Assembly (NCBI RefSeq): GCF_000379765.1
Contig: NZ_KB903434.1
Coordinates: 124,001-188,000 of the forward strand
Length of the DNA: 64,000 nucleotides
Direction of reading: 5' to 3'
From: Flexithrix dorotheae DSM 6795
Lineage (GTDB): Bacteria > Bacteroidota > Bacteroidia > Cytophagales > Flammeovirgaceae
Numbering within the stretch: position 1 is the stretch's first letter; the number at the start of each line of letters is the position of its first letter. Made by a program: the position numbers and the translations under genes. Positions 44,493 to 53,142 of the stretch are shown in pieces. The notes below the pieces were generated by a model. That model was not told the origin of the DNA, made no database searches, and saw nothing but the letters and a program-made list of their open reading frames with translations.

Positions 44493-45065
44493 ATGCACGA
44501 AATTGAGCCATTTTACAGGTGGGAGAAATATTATATTTCCACTATGGATGAAAATTCCCCCTTCTACGGAAGAGAATATGAGTTCATGAAATACTCAAAT
44601 GATATTTATGGGTATTTTATTCATCCTTATTGGGATTATATTGGCTCTGATACACTTTATACTAAATTACTTTTTGCTGATTATAAAAGAGGATTTTGTG
44701 TGATGGAATTTCTGGGTGAATGGAATGATGCCATTAATAATGACATCATGCACCTGAAGAATAATGTGATCAACCCATTGGTAGAAAAAGGGGTAAATCA
44801 ATTTATTTTAATTGGTGAGAATGTAATGAATTACCACGGGTCTGATGACTGCTATTATGAGGAATGGTTTGAAGATGTGGAAGACGGCTGGATAGCCGCC
44901 ATCAATTTCAGGGAATTTGTTTTGGATGAATGGGGGAATTTTAACCTGGACTGGTATGTAAATTACGGAGGAAACCTGGATGTCCATAATTGGCGTACCT
45001 TGAAACCCATAATTTTATATAATCTGGTGAAGGAAAAAATTGCCAGAAGAATTGCCCTCACCTGA
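44493..45065 (+). CDS. Hypothetical protein rich in aromatic and acidic residues
   Basis: A 190-residue soluble protein with an unusual density of Trp, Tyr, Asp and Glu (for example DDCYYEEWFEDVEDGW near residues 127-142). No signal peptide or known motif is present. The pattern of strands around FILIGENVMNYHG suggests an alpha/beta fold. It converges with the GH5-like gene, 18 bp from that gene's stop. Its own promoter candidate lies 44 bp upstream. Confidence 0.6.
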   Translation: MHEIEPFYRWEKYYISTMDENSPFYGREYEFMKYSNDIYGYFIHPYWDYIGSDTLYTKLLFADYKRGFCVMEFLGEWNDAINNDIMHLKNNVINPLVEKGVNQFILIGENVMNYHGSDDCYYEEWFEDVEDGWIAAINFREFVLDEWGNFNLDWYVNYGGNLDVHNWRTLKPIILYNLVKEKIARRIALT

Positions 45066-45083
45066 TTTTTTTAGACGCATTTT

Positions 45084-46067
45084 TTATTCCGATACCAGTC
45101 TTTTCATTTCATTATAAACCAGGCTGTCATCGGCTATCCCATTGAATTGCAAAGGCACAAACTGATTTACCTCCAGGTTTAAATATCCCCAGGAAGCACT
45201 ATTTGAAACCGTTTTTTTCATGGCCTCCTTCGCCTCCTCTCCGATTTTGTTGTCCTCATTACAAATAATCGGCTTACCATACTTTTTCAATTCCTTAATT
45301 CGCTGAGGGATCTGATTCACTTTGGTATCATTAAAATGGATTAAGATAAAGTCGGAAGCTTCTGCAATATCAGGGTGGACTTTTCCATTTCCCAATCCAC
45401 TGGTGGAAACCAGTAAATCCGGATTTTGCTGTTTTACCCTTCGTATCAATTCCAGCATTTGTTCTGTAGTCCGGATAATTTCATGATTAAAACCATTATG
45501 AGGATATTCGTTGGCAATTTCCAGCACCACATTAGTGAAATTATTATCTGAAATCCACTCTACTACATTAGCCAACCCAACTTTTACTGCAGTAGAATCT
45601 CTCAGAATCTGATCCTGTCTTTGGTAAAAGCACCCCAGAATAATTACCATTCCCTGAATATCACAAACATTAATAAGATGGGCTACTCTGTCCATATAGG
45701 CCGATTTTAGTGATCCATTCGGCTTAAATGCAGAATTCACCACTCCTTCATATCCGGGGGAACCTCCCTGTAAATTGAGGGTAAAAGCCCTTACACCAGC
45801 AGCTTTATATTCAGGAATCTTCTCTATAAACTTTTGGGTATTCTGAAATGGATTGTAATCAGGATTTGCAGCATCCTCAAAAGTGGCATTCACCATTCTT
45901 ACATTCATCAATAAACCTTCTGCCTGTGTTCCGGGATAGGTGATTTCATCATTAATTACCCAATGGCTGCCATCAATTTCTATTTTTGTTTTCTTTTTGA
46001 GGGTGCACTGGTTGAACAAAATCAGGCAAAAAATTAAAAATTTAGTTACCTTCCACATATTTTCCAT
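45084..46067 (-). CDS. GH5-like glycoside hydrolase, probable lipoprotein
   Basis: A protein of about 327 residues with the TIM-barrel layout of clan GH-A. The acid/base glutamate is in LEIANEYPHNG (N-E-x-P form), and the likely nucleophile glutamate is in KPIICNEDNKIG about 80 residues later. The N-terminal hydrophobic segment ends in LFNQC, an atypical lipobox, so outer-membrane or periplasmic anchoring is likely. Substrate is unknown; a beta-glucan or beta-mannan is typical of GH5. I chose the ATG at 46065-46067 (MENMWKVTKF). The frame can be read from a TTG at 46103, which would touch the start of the divergent gene. Confidence 0.75.
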   Translation of the reverse strand: MENMWKVTKFLIFCLILFNQCTLKKKTKIEIDGSHWVINDEITYPGTQAEGLLMNVRMVNATFEDAANPDYNPFQNTQKFIEKIPEYKAAGVRAFTLNLQGGSPGYEGVVNSAFKPNGSLKSAYMDRVAHLINVCDIQGMVIILGCFYQRQDQILRDSTAVKVGLANVVEWISDNNFTNVVLEIANEYPHNGFNHEIIRTTEQMLELIRRVKQQNPDLLVSTSGLGNGKVHPDIAEASDFILIHFNDTKVNQIPQRIKELKKYGKPIICNEDNKIGEEAKEAMKKTVSNSASWGYLNLEVNQFVPLQFNGIADDSLVYNEMKRLVSE

Positions 46068-46102
46068 CAGATAAATATTTGCCTTGAAATAAGCCGAATT
46101 CA

Positions 46103-46798
46103 ATGTCTCATCTTATTCCCATGAAAATAAAAACTTTATTGAAAAAAATTCCACTTTTTTCTGATTTCTTCCTGAAGGGAACCCAGATAATTTGTGCAAT
46201 ATTGCTTTCATTTCTTTTTATAAGTTGTAGTGAAAATAAGGAAAGTAATCAGGAAGCAGCCTTAATTTCAAACCAGGATTATAAAAATGTATTTAAACCA
46301 CTTGATGGAAACTGGAAAGGGAAGTTTTATGTATATTCTGATAAGAGAGGACAAACAAAAGAGCCGGCCCAACCGGATCAAATTGATGAAAAGTACCTGG
46401 AAAAACTACCATTAAAGGAGGAACTGGTAATTGATGTAGCCCAGACTTATGTATCAGAAAACCCATATTTCCAGAAAGTGATGATTACAGATACTTACCC
46501 TTCTGCAAATGGAGAAATGAATTCTGTAAAAAGCGAGGGATTTAATAAAGTGGAAAATGGCAAACTGGTTTGTGTGGTTAACAAACCTGATGAAAAGGTG
46601 GTCCATCAGGGCAGACTGGACCAGGAACACACCATTATCTGGTCTAGAAATATTAGTAATCCTTTAAAAATTGAATATTTCAGGGAAACAGTTAGACAAG
46701 ACAGTTATACTATTATTGGCTGGGGTTATTATGGTGATGATAATCCTAAGCTTTCGCCAAAAACCTGGTTTAGGGGAGATTATAAAAAAGTAAAATAG
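46103..46798 (+). CDS. Lipoprotein of unknown function
   Basis: A 231-residue protein with a signal peptide ending in the lipobox LFISC (about residues 38-42); the mature part starts CSENKESNQ. The mature domain is beta-rich, with LDGNWKGKFYVYSD near its start and VVHQGRLDQEHTIIWSR later, a lipocalin- or calycin-like alternation, though no family is assigned. ATG 46103 and ATG 46121 (MKIKTLLKK) are both possible starts, and the second gives a more typical signal length. It ends 13 bp before the large regulator gene. Confidence 0.65.
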   Translation: MSHLIPMKIKTLLKKIPLFSDFFLKGTQIICAILLSFLFISCSENKESNQEAALISNQDYKNVFKPLDGNWKGKFYVYSDKRGQTKEPAQPDQIDEKYLEKLPLKEELVIDVAQTYVSENPYFQKVMITDTYPSANGEMNSVKSEGFNKVENGKLVCVVNKPDEKVVHQGRLDQEHTIIWSRNISNPLKIEYFRETVRQDSYTIIGWGYYGDDNPKLSPKTWFRGDYKKVK

Positions 46799-46811
46799 TA
46801 ATTCCTATATT

Positions 46812-49637
46812 TTGATAGAGCGGACAAAATATAAAAATCAGTTAATCAATACTTTTCGGAAAACTGAGGTTGAAAAAAACTATCAGGTTTTATGCCTTAC
46901 AGGATCTGAAAAAACAGGGAAAACGCAACTTTTAAACAGCACTTTTTCCGCTCTAAAAGAAAATATTTTTGAGACCACATTTTTTAAAGGAAACCCTTCT
47001 CCTCTTGCTCCTATAGTCCAATTTTTACGTCATCTTATTGAGCAAAAGGGTTTAAAATGGTTAGATTCTAATCCTATTTTTCAGTTTCTCTCAGGATTCC
47101 TTCCCGAATTAGAGATGCAGAATTATAAACCAGACTTCCAAACTCAGGTATTAGCTGTTGCAGAAACCATAAAGTTTCATTGTTCCCAATCTCCAATAAT
47201 CTGGATTATTGATCATTCCCATTGGATGGATGAGGAATCAGCGAATTTTTTAAGTCCCTTGATTAGAAACCTGAAAGGGAACTCCGTGCTTATTATTTTT
47301 TCAGGCAGAAAAACAGTGTTTTCGGATTTGCCCATGAACCAATTGTCAGCTGATTTACAGCATCAGGCTAATTATTCGGAGCTGGAAATTTCCCCTTTCA
47401 ATGTACATGAAATAATTCAATTGGCAGATGTAGGTTTTACTTTTAGCATTTCAAAAGAAAATAGCCAATCCTTATTGAACTTTACTGGCGGAAATCCTTT
47501 TTTCCTTTGTGAAATTTTTAAAAGTTTATCCACTGGTCAAATTGAAGAAAAAGGCTTTAATCCAGAGAAATTGATTAATCATGGACATTTAAAATTGCCA
47601 AGAGCTATACTTCAAACTATTGTGCTTAAACTTAAGGAGGTGCAACAAGAATCGGTTATTATTTTAAAAACTGCTGCGCTTTATGGTTACCAATTTGAAA
47701 TGGAATTACTGGAATCTGCTTGTAATAATTTATCTGCCATAGATGATTTAATTCAGCAGGAATGGATAGTGCTTATAGAAAATGGAGAGGGTTTAGGCAA
47801 ATTTCAAAATAAACTTGTCTATCATTCAATTCTGAATAGTATTTCCTGGTCGGAGAAAAAGTGGGCTGCGGAAAAAATTGCTCGTTTTCTTGATGGCAAA
47901 TACCATGTAGATAAAGCTGCCTTATCAGGAGACTTTTGGAAAACAGCCGGAAATAAGGAAAATGCAAGAAAGGCTTATATGCAGGCATCTTCCAACTTTT
48001 GCCAGAAAAAAGAATATAAAGCCGCTGTAATAAGTGCCAAAAAAGCCCTTGCGCTTTGGCCACCTGAGGTTGAACCGGCTTTAAAAGCAGAATTATTAGA
48101 AAATATGGCGGATTGTGCACGGCACTGCGGCATGCGCGAAGTGGCCATTTTTGCTTTTCAGGAGCTTTTGGCATCTGGTCTTTTTGAAGAAAAACCACAA
48201 AAAAAGGCTTTTATTTCCCGTTCTTTAGCCATTTGTTGTAGCCAAACTAGCATGTGGAATGACTACAAAACACTTAGAATAGAAGCTGCTGAGCTGTTTC
48301 GTTCCACGGCACTTTATGAAGAAGCAGCTATAGAATTTCATGAATTATCAAACAGATCATTTGATGAAATTAATGCTCCTGAAGGCATTAAATTTATTAA
48401 ACAGGCCATTGAGTGTGCCAAAAAAGGAAACAATCTGGAAAGGCAAATCAGGTCTGAAGCCCAGTTGGCCTATTTAATGGCCATTGCCGGAAATGGAGAG
48501 GAAGCATTACCTCTCATTGAGAAAACTTTGGAAAAAGCCCTGGAAAGTCAGTTTGTAGAAGCTATAGCCTATGTTTATCGAAAATTTGCAGGAATTTTGG
48601 AATATAATTCGGATTTCACCAATTCCATTCAGACTTATAATAAAGTCTTGGATTATTGTAAAACTCAAAACCTGCCTGTACAGTCCCAGTTATGCGTGAG
48701 CTGCATGAGTTGGGTGTTTTTTCGTCTCGGGGAATGGAAAAAATCCATTGAAGCCTGTCAAACCGTAATTGATGATAAAGAGACGCATGCACAATCCAAG
48801 GCACTAGCTTTTCTGATTTTAGCCTTAATAAAAATCTATCGTGGTGAACTAAAATCGGCAGAGAATTATCTACATAAAAGCGAAGGTCTGGCCCTTACTT
48901 CAGGTTTTGAACTGGTAAGTTTTATGCTTTTATGGCCAAAAGCTTTATACCGGGAATATAAAGATGAAACAGAATCAGCCCAAAAATACTTTCAGAGTTT
49001 ACAAGATACCTGGTACCAAAAGGAAGATGTTCATGATATCCTGGGCGGATTATTCGATGCTTTAACTTTTTACATTAAAACCAAAAATGTGAAAAATTGT
49101 AATGCTATTGTGGTTATTCTCACCAAAATTCTGACAAAAACTCCAAACAAGGAAGTTCAGGCATGCTTATCCTATGGACTTGGTGGAATCGCTTTTTTAG
49201 CGGATAACTTAAATGAAGCTGAAAACTATTTCAGTCAGACCCAAAAAATGTTTTTCAAACTAAACATGCCATTACAATCCAACCATGCAGAATTTCTTTT
49301 GGGTAAAGTGCTTCTGGAGCGAAATGAGGTAAAAAAAGGTTACTCAAAAATTCAAAATGCCTTTAACATGGCCAAAAATGCCGGGATGCGGGGAATTATT
49401 TCCAATTGGGATGAAGTGAAAAAACCGGTAACTTTATCGGAGGGACAACTCACCAAAAGACAGATGGACATTTTATTTGCTTTAAAGGATGGGTTATCAA
49501 ATAAAGAAATTGCAGCAAAACATCATTTGAGTACCCGGACTGTTGATATGCATGTCAGCAATATTCTGGAGCGGTTGAATTGCCGAAACCGGACTGAGGC
49601 CATTAACATTGCACAATCATTAGGAATAATTGGATAG
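46812..49637 (+). CDS. Large AAA/TPR/LuxR transcriptional regulator
   Basis: A 941-residue MalT/LAL-type regulator. The N-terminal P-loop ATPase (about residues 1-290) has Walker A GSEKTGKTQLL near 32 and a Walker B-like IIWIIDHSHWMD near 133. A long TPR-like helical repeat region spans about 370-850. The C-terminal LuxR helix-turn-helix (about 876-941) includes LTKRQMDILFALKDGLSNKE and STRTVDMHVSNILERL. Such proteins use ATP and inducer binding to control DNA binding. The start is TTG at 46812; no ATG is close. It follows the lipoprotein gene by 13 bp and is upstream of a TPR lipoprotein gene, a plausible target. Confidence 0.88.
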   Translation: MIERTKYKNQLINTFRKTEVEKNYQVLCLTGSEKTGKTQLLNSTFSALKENIFETTFFKGNPSPLAPIVQFLRHLIEQKGLKWLDSNPIFQFLSGFLPELEMQNYKPDFQTQVLAVAETIKFHCSQSPIIWIIDHSHWMDEESANFLSPLIRNLKGNSVLIIFSGRKTVFSDLPMNQLSADLQHQANYSELEISPFNVHEIIQLADVGFTFSISKENSQSLLNFTGGNPFFLCEIFKSLSTGQIEEKGFNPEKLINHGHLKLPRAILQTIVLKLKEVQQESVIILKTAALYGYQFEMELLESACNNLSAIDDLIQQEWIVLIENGEGLGKFQNKLVYHSILNSISWSEKKWAAEKIARFLDGKYHVDKAALSGDFWKTAGNKENARKAYMQASSNFCQKKEYKAAVISAKKALALWPPEVEPALKAELLENMADCARHCGMREVAIFAFQELLASGLFEEKPQKKAFISRSLAICCSQTSMWNDYKTLRIEAAELFRSTALYEEAAIEFHELSNRSFDEINAPEGIKFIKQAIECAKKGNNLERQIRSEAQLAYLMAIAGNGEEALPLIEKTLEKALESQFVEAIAYVYRKFAGILEYNSDFTNSIQTYNKVLDYCKTQNLPVQSQLCVSCMSWVFFRLGEWKKSIEACQTVIDDKETHAQSKALAFLILALIKIYRGELKSAENYLHKSEGLALTSGFELVSFMLLWPKALYREYKDETESAQKYFQSLQDTWYQKEDVHDILGGLFDALTFYIKTKNVKNCNAIVVILTKILTKTPNKEVQACLSYGLGGIAFLADNLNEAENYFSQTQKMFFKLNMPLQSNHAEFLLGKVLLERNEVKKGYSKIQNAFNMAKNAGMRGIISNWDEVKKPVTLSEGQLTKRQMDILFALKDGLSNKEIAAKHHLSTRTVDMHVSNILERLNCRNRTEAINIAQSLGIIG

Positions 49638-50047
49638 ATCAAAGCAAATTACGGTAATATTAATTTTCATTACGGTATTTTTTCTCTAACAATGTATCTT
49701 TAATTTTTTCATCTTTGTAAAAATTAAAGTGTAAGTAGGTAACTTTTTAAATCGTCTTTTATAAAAAGCACTCAAATTTTCTCCAGTTAGGGTAATAATT
49801 ATTTCCAGCTAGTGCGACTAGCAGAAAGTCTGTCCTAACGAAATAAGTGAGGTATATCAGTGGGTTAACAAGTTGATTATCAAGCTCAAACTCCTGTTAT
49901 TTATTTTATGCCTGTGACACCAGGTTCTTTTTGTCAGTATTCCAATTAGCATTTTTATCCTTTTTGAAAGGAAATAATCCTAATGCTTGCTTGTCCAGGT
50001 CTACCTATTTCAATGTAAAAAAAACAATTACTAATTTTTAACTAACC
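49638..50047 (+). other. 410-bp gap with direct repeats and one copy of a dispersed repeat
   Basis: Two ATTACGGTA direct repeats (49648-49656 and 49669-49677), 21 bp apart start to start, follow the regulator gene. A 32-nt repeat unit lies at 49814-49845 and overlaps the palindrome GCTAGTGCGACTAGC (49808-49822). No gene or clear promoter box is seen. Confidence 0.5.
49814..49845 (+). repeat. Dispersed 32-nt repeat, copy A
   Basis: This unit begins GCGACTAGCAGAA and ends ACGAAATA. It matches the reverse complement of 62170-62201 at 27 of 32 positions without gaps. Both copies are intergenic. The unit is too short to encode a function and may be a REP-like element or a transposase-gene remnant. 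Confidence 0.6.
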
Positions 50048-51802
50048 ATGAAAACTAATAAAAGTAAAAAAATTAAAATCCTTGGAATTTTAGTATTCAC
50101 TTTATTTTCAGGGCTTATTTTCAGATGCTCCGTTCAGGAAAAAGTGAGCTTCCAGGCACCTTTATTTGATAATCTGGGAAACTATAAACTGGATATTACC
50201 AGCAAATCACCAGATGCCAGCCGCTTTGTAAATCAGGGAATTATTATGGCCAACGCATTTAACCATTTGGAAGCTGCCAGATCCCTTCGAGAAGCAGTAA
50301 GATTAGATAGTACTTGTGCGCTTGCTTATTGGGGTTTGGGTTATGTTCTGGGGCCTAATTACAATACAGAATCCAATATGGGGGAAACCACCGAAATAAG
50401 GGAAGCCGTTAGAAAAGCAAAACTGTATGGGAAAGATGCTTCCGGCTGGGAACAAGCCTTAATTGCCGCCATTGTGGAAAAGTTTCCGGAAGGAAAAAAT
50501 GAAGTAAACGAACAGGGTTATGCCGATAAAATGGCAATTGCCTTTCAAAATTTCCCTCAAAATGACTTGATTGTGACTTTGTATGCTGAATCTCTAATGA
50601 ATCAGCATGCCTGGGATTTGTACACAAGAAAAGGCGGAGAGGCCAAACCCTGGACTCCAGAGATTGTAGAAACCCTGGAACAAGCCCTAAAATTAAATCC
50701 AGAAAATCCCCTCACCAATCACCTTTATATCCATGCCACTGAGGCAGCCCCCGATGTGGAAAAAGCCCTGGCAAGTGCGGAAAGACTAAAAACCCTTGTT
50801 CCGGGTGCCGGACATCTTGTTCACATGCCCTCACATATTTACATCAATACTGGTGATTATCATGAGGGTTCTCTGGCTAATGAACAGGCGGTAATTGCTG
50901 ACAGTATATATATTGCTGAATGTAATGTGGAAGGCGTTTATCCGCAATTATATTATCCTCATAATTATCATTTCCTTGCTGCTACTGCAGCTTTGGAAGG
51001 TCGTGGGGCGAGAGCCATTGAGGCTGCTTTTAAAACTGCAGAAATAATTGGCCGAAACTATTTGAGAGAACCAGGCTTCGAAACGACTCAACATTATATC
51101 ACCATTCCTTACAATACACTGGTGAAGTTTGCCCAATGGGAGAAAATATTTGCCTTACCATCCCCTGATGATGATTTGGATTATCCCAAAGCAGTATGGC
51201 ATTATGCCAGGGGAATGGCCTATGTGAACACAGGAAAAATGGAAGAAGCTGAGAAGGAATTGACCATGGTAAAAGAACTTTCAGAAACAGATGCAGTGAA
51301 AAATTTAATGATTTGGGAAATTAATTCTTCCGCTGACATTGTAAATATTGCCATCGAGGTGTTGTCTGGAGAATTGGAAAAATCAAAGGGAAATTATTCC
51401 GAAGCAGTAACTCATTTCCAAAAAGCCATAGAAATAGAAGATCAGCTAAATTACAATGAACCACCCGACTGGTTTTTCTCTGTAAGGCATATTCTTGGGG
51501 ATACTTATTTAAGGATGCAAGAATATGAAAAAGCAGAGGAGATTTACAGAGAGGATTTAACCTACTGGGTAAAAAATGGTTTTGCTCTAAATGGTCTCTA
51601 CCACAGTCTTGTGGGACAGGGGAAAATTGAAGAAGCCAGTCAGGTAAAAAATAAGTTTGAAAAAGCCTGGAAATATGCAGATTCCGATTTAAAGTATTCC
51701 AGAATTAATGAAGACACCCGAAAGGATTTAAAACTGACAGTTCGGGAAGATGATGGTAATAATTTGATTTATCTGGCTGCGGCTTTTTGTGGGCTGCAAT
51801 AA
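50048..51802 (+). CDS. TPR-containing lipoprotein-like protein
   Basis: A 584-residue protein with an N-terminal hydrophobic segment (ILGILVFTLFSGLIF) followed by RC. This may be a lipoprotein signal, though Arg before the cysteine is unusual. TPR units lie at about residues 60-110 (AFNHLEAARSLREAVRLD, YWGLGYVLG) and 440-540. The centre contains VHMPSHIYINTGDYHEG and YPHNYHFLAATAALEGR, conserved in a widespread TPR family of unknown function; its clustered histidines are striking. It lies downstream of the LuxR-type regulator. It is terminated by a hairpin shared with the converging GT4 gene. Confidence 0.75.
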   Translation: MKTNKSKKIKILGILVFTLFSGLIFRCSVQEKVSFQAPLFDNLGNYKLDITSKSPDASRFVNQGIIMANAFNHLEAARSLREAVRLDSTCALAYWGLGYVLGPNYNTESNMGETTEIREAVRKAKLYGKDASGWEQALIAAIVEKFPEGKNEVNEQGYADKMAIAFQNFPQNDLIVTLYAESLMNQHAWDLYTRKGGEAKPWTPEIVETLEQALKLNPENPLTNHLYIHATEAAPDVEKALASAERLKTLVPGAGHLVHMPSHIYINTGDYHEGSLANEQAVIADSIYIAECNVEGVYPQLYYPHNYHFLAATAALEGRGARAIEAAFKTAEIIGRNYLREPGFETTQHYITIPYNTLVKFAQWEKIFALPSPDDDLDYPKAVWHYARGMAYVNTGKMEEAEKELTMVKELSETDAVKNLMIWEINSSADIVNIAIEVLSGELEKSKGNYSEAVTHFQKAIEIEDQLNYNEPPDWFFSVRHILGDTYLRMQEYEKAEEIYREDLTYWVKNGFALNGLYHSLVGQGKIEEASQVKNKFEKAWKYADSDLKYSRINEDTRKDLKLTVREDDGNNLIYLAAAFCGLQ

Positions 51803-51828
51803 ATCTCAAAGTTTACTTTAAAATTTCA

Positions 51829-51869
51829 AACAGAGAAGTAGGACTAATGCTTACTTCTCTGTTTCTTTT
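51829..51869. terminator. Bidirectional terminator inside the GT4 3' end
   Basis: AACAGAGAAGTA (51829-51840) pairs perfectly with TACTTCTCTGTT (51852-51863), followed by T-rich sequence on the plus strand. The stem includes the last codons and stop of the minus-strand glycosyltransferase gene. Confidence 0.75.
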
Positions 51870-53034
51870 CAATAATATCTTTATAAATATCCATCAGGAA
51901 TTCATAATTCTTCGCTGGAGTATATTTTTCCTCATAGCTTTTTCTCGCATTTTTGGAAAGTTGAGCCCTGGTTTCTGAAGATTCATTTAGAAGCTCAATT
52001 TTTGCTAATAAATCACCTGCATTTCCTGGTTCAAAATGCAACCCATTATATTGATCTTCAATAACTTCCTGAGCACCACCCAAACGGGAACCAATTACCG
52101 GAGTTCCAACTGAAAATGCTTCAAGAATTACCATTGGCATGCCTTCATACCAGGTGGATGGAAATATTAATGCTTTACAATTTTTAAGTTCATTAATTAC
52201 AGTTTCCCTTCCCTGAAAACCCATGAAAACTATATTTTCATTTTTCTCGGATTCAGCGACAACTTCTTCTTTATAGGGACCGTCTCCTAAAATTTTCACT
52301 TTAAAATTTCCTTGTTTGGCAGCCTCCATCAATACTTTTATCCCTTTTTCTTCTGTTAATCTTCCAATAAAAAGGAAATAATCCTCCCTTTCTTCAGGAC
52401 CTAAACCGAGGTCACCAGTAAAATTAGGCTTCACCGCAAACCTGCCTTCACCAGCATTGAGAGAAGAGTCCAGAAATTTGGCTTTTGCAAAATTTGTCAG
52501 GGCAATATATTTATCAATTTTTTTATTCCAGGTACCCAAAATCTTATGAATTCCTGTCATAAAAACCAGCGTGGCAGTTTGGAGTTTAGAATCGCGATAG
52601 ACCCCTTTCATAATCGCATCTATGGGAAAAGTTTTATGAATACTTTTCTCATAAATCTCATTGTCGTAATACAATATGGCACTAGGGCAAATCAATCTGT
52701 AATTGTGAAGTGTCATAACCACCGGAATATTCATTTGCTGAGCAACATAAAAAACCGAAGGCGAGGCAATTGGGAAAAAATTATGGATATGGATTACATC
52801 AGGCTGAAAGGAATTGATTTTTTCCTTAATAATTTTAGCACTTTTCGGATTATATAAAGCCCTCAGTCCAGTAAGCAATTTGCTCACAGCAGAATCCGCA
52901 TTTATCGATTGATTATCAAAAATAAGCGTGGAAACTTCATTCCCATTTGCTAAAAGTAACTCCTTTTCAGCTTCAAACACGGTATCCTCCCCGCCTTTAA
53001 ATTGGTATGTATTATGTAATAGAAGAATTCTCAT
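51844..53034 (-). CDS. Family 4 glycosyltransferase
   Basis: A 396-residue retaining GT4 enzyme with two Rossmann domains. The N-terminal acceptor-side motif is HNTYQFKGGEDTV. VIHIHNFFPIASPS and the C-terminal donor site VILEAFSVGTPVIGSRLGG (E-x7-E, about residue 305) are typical. Absence of membrane segments indicates a peripheral cytoplasmic enzyme that adds a sugar to a lipid-linked intermediate. It lies at the distal end of the nucleotide-sugar locus but is separated from the previous gene by two hairpins, so it may be expressed independently. Donor and acceptor are unknown. Confidence 0.87.
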   Translation of the reverse strand: MRILLLHNTYQFKGGEDTVFEAEKELLLANGNEVSTLIFDNQSINADSAVSKLLTGLRALYNPKSAKIIKEKINSFQPDVIHIHNFFPIASPSVFYVAQQMNIPVVMTLHNYRLICPSAILYYDNEIYEKSIHKTFPIDAIMKGVYRDSKLQTATLVFMTGIHKILGTWNKKIDKYIALTNFAKAKFLDSSLNAGEGRFAVKPNFTGDLGLGPEEREDYFLFIGRLTEEKGIKVLMEAAKQGNFKVKILGDGPYKEEVVAESEKNENIVFMGFQGRETVINELKNCKALIFPSTWYEGMPMVILEAFSVGTPVIGSRLGGAQEVIEDQYNGLHFEPGNAGDLLAKIELLNESSETRAQLSKNARKSYEEKYTPAKNYEFLMDIYKDIIEKKQRSKH

Positions 53035-53064
53035 AATCAGGTAGTTGCGACAATTTGGTGATAA

Positions 53065-53122
53065 CCCTTTTTTGAAAAGGGAAGAAAAAAACCATATCCA
53101 ACTTAATTTTTGGATATGGTTT
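53065..53122 (-). terminator. Hairpins between the SAF dehydrogenase and GT4 genes
   Basis: AAACCATATCCAA (53089-53101) pairs with TTGGATATGGTTT (53110-53122), and on the minus strand it runs into seven T, a good terminator. A second small hairpin, CCCTTTT/AAAAGGG, occupies 53065-53081. Confidence 0.8.
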
Positions 53123-53142
53123 TCAATGCGACTGGCATTTTT

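Noticed and set aside
47773-48198. A 141-codon minus-strand frame inside the LuxR-type regulator gene
   Set aside because: Antisense shadow of the TPR region; no signal or domain.
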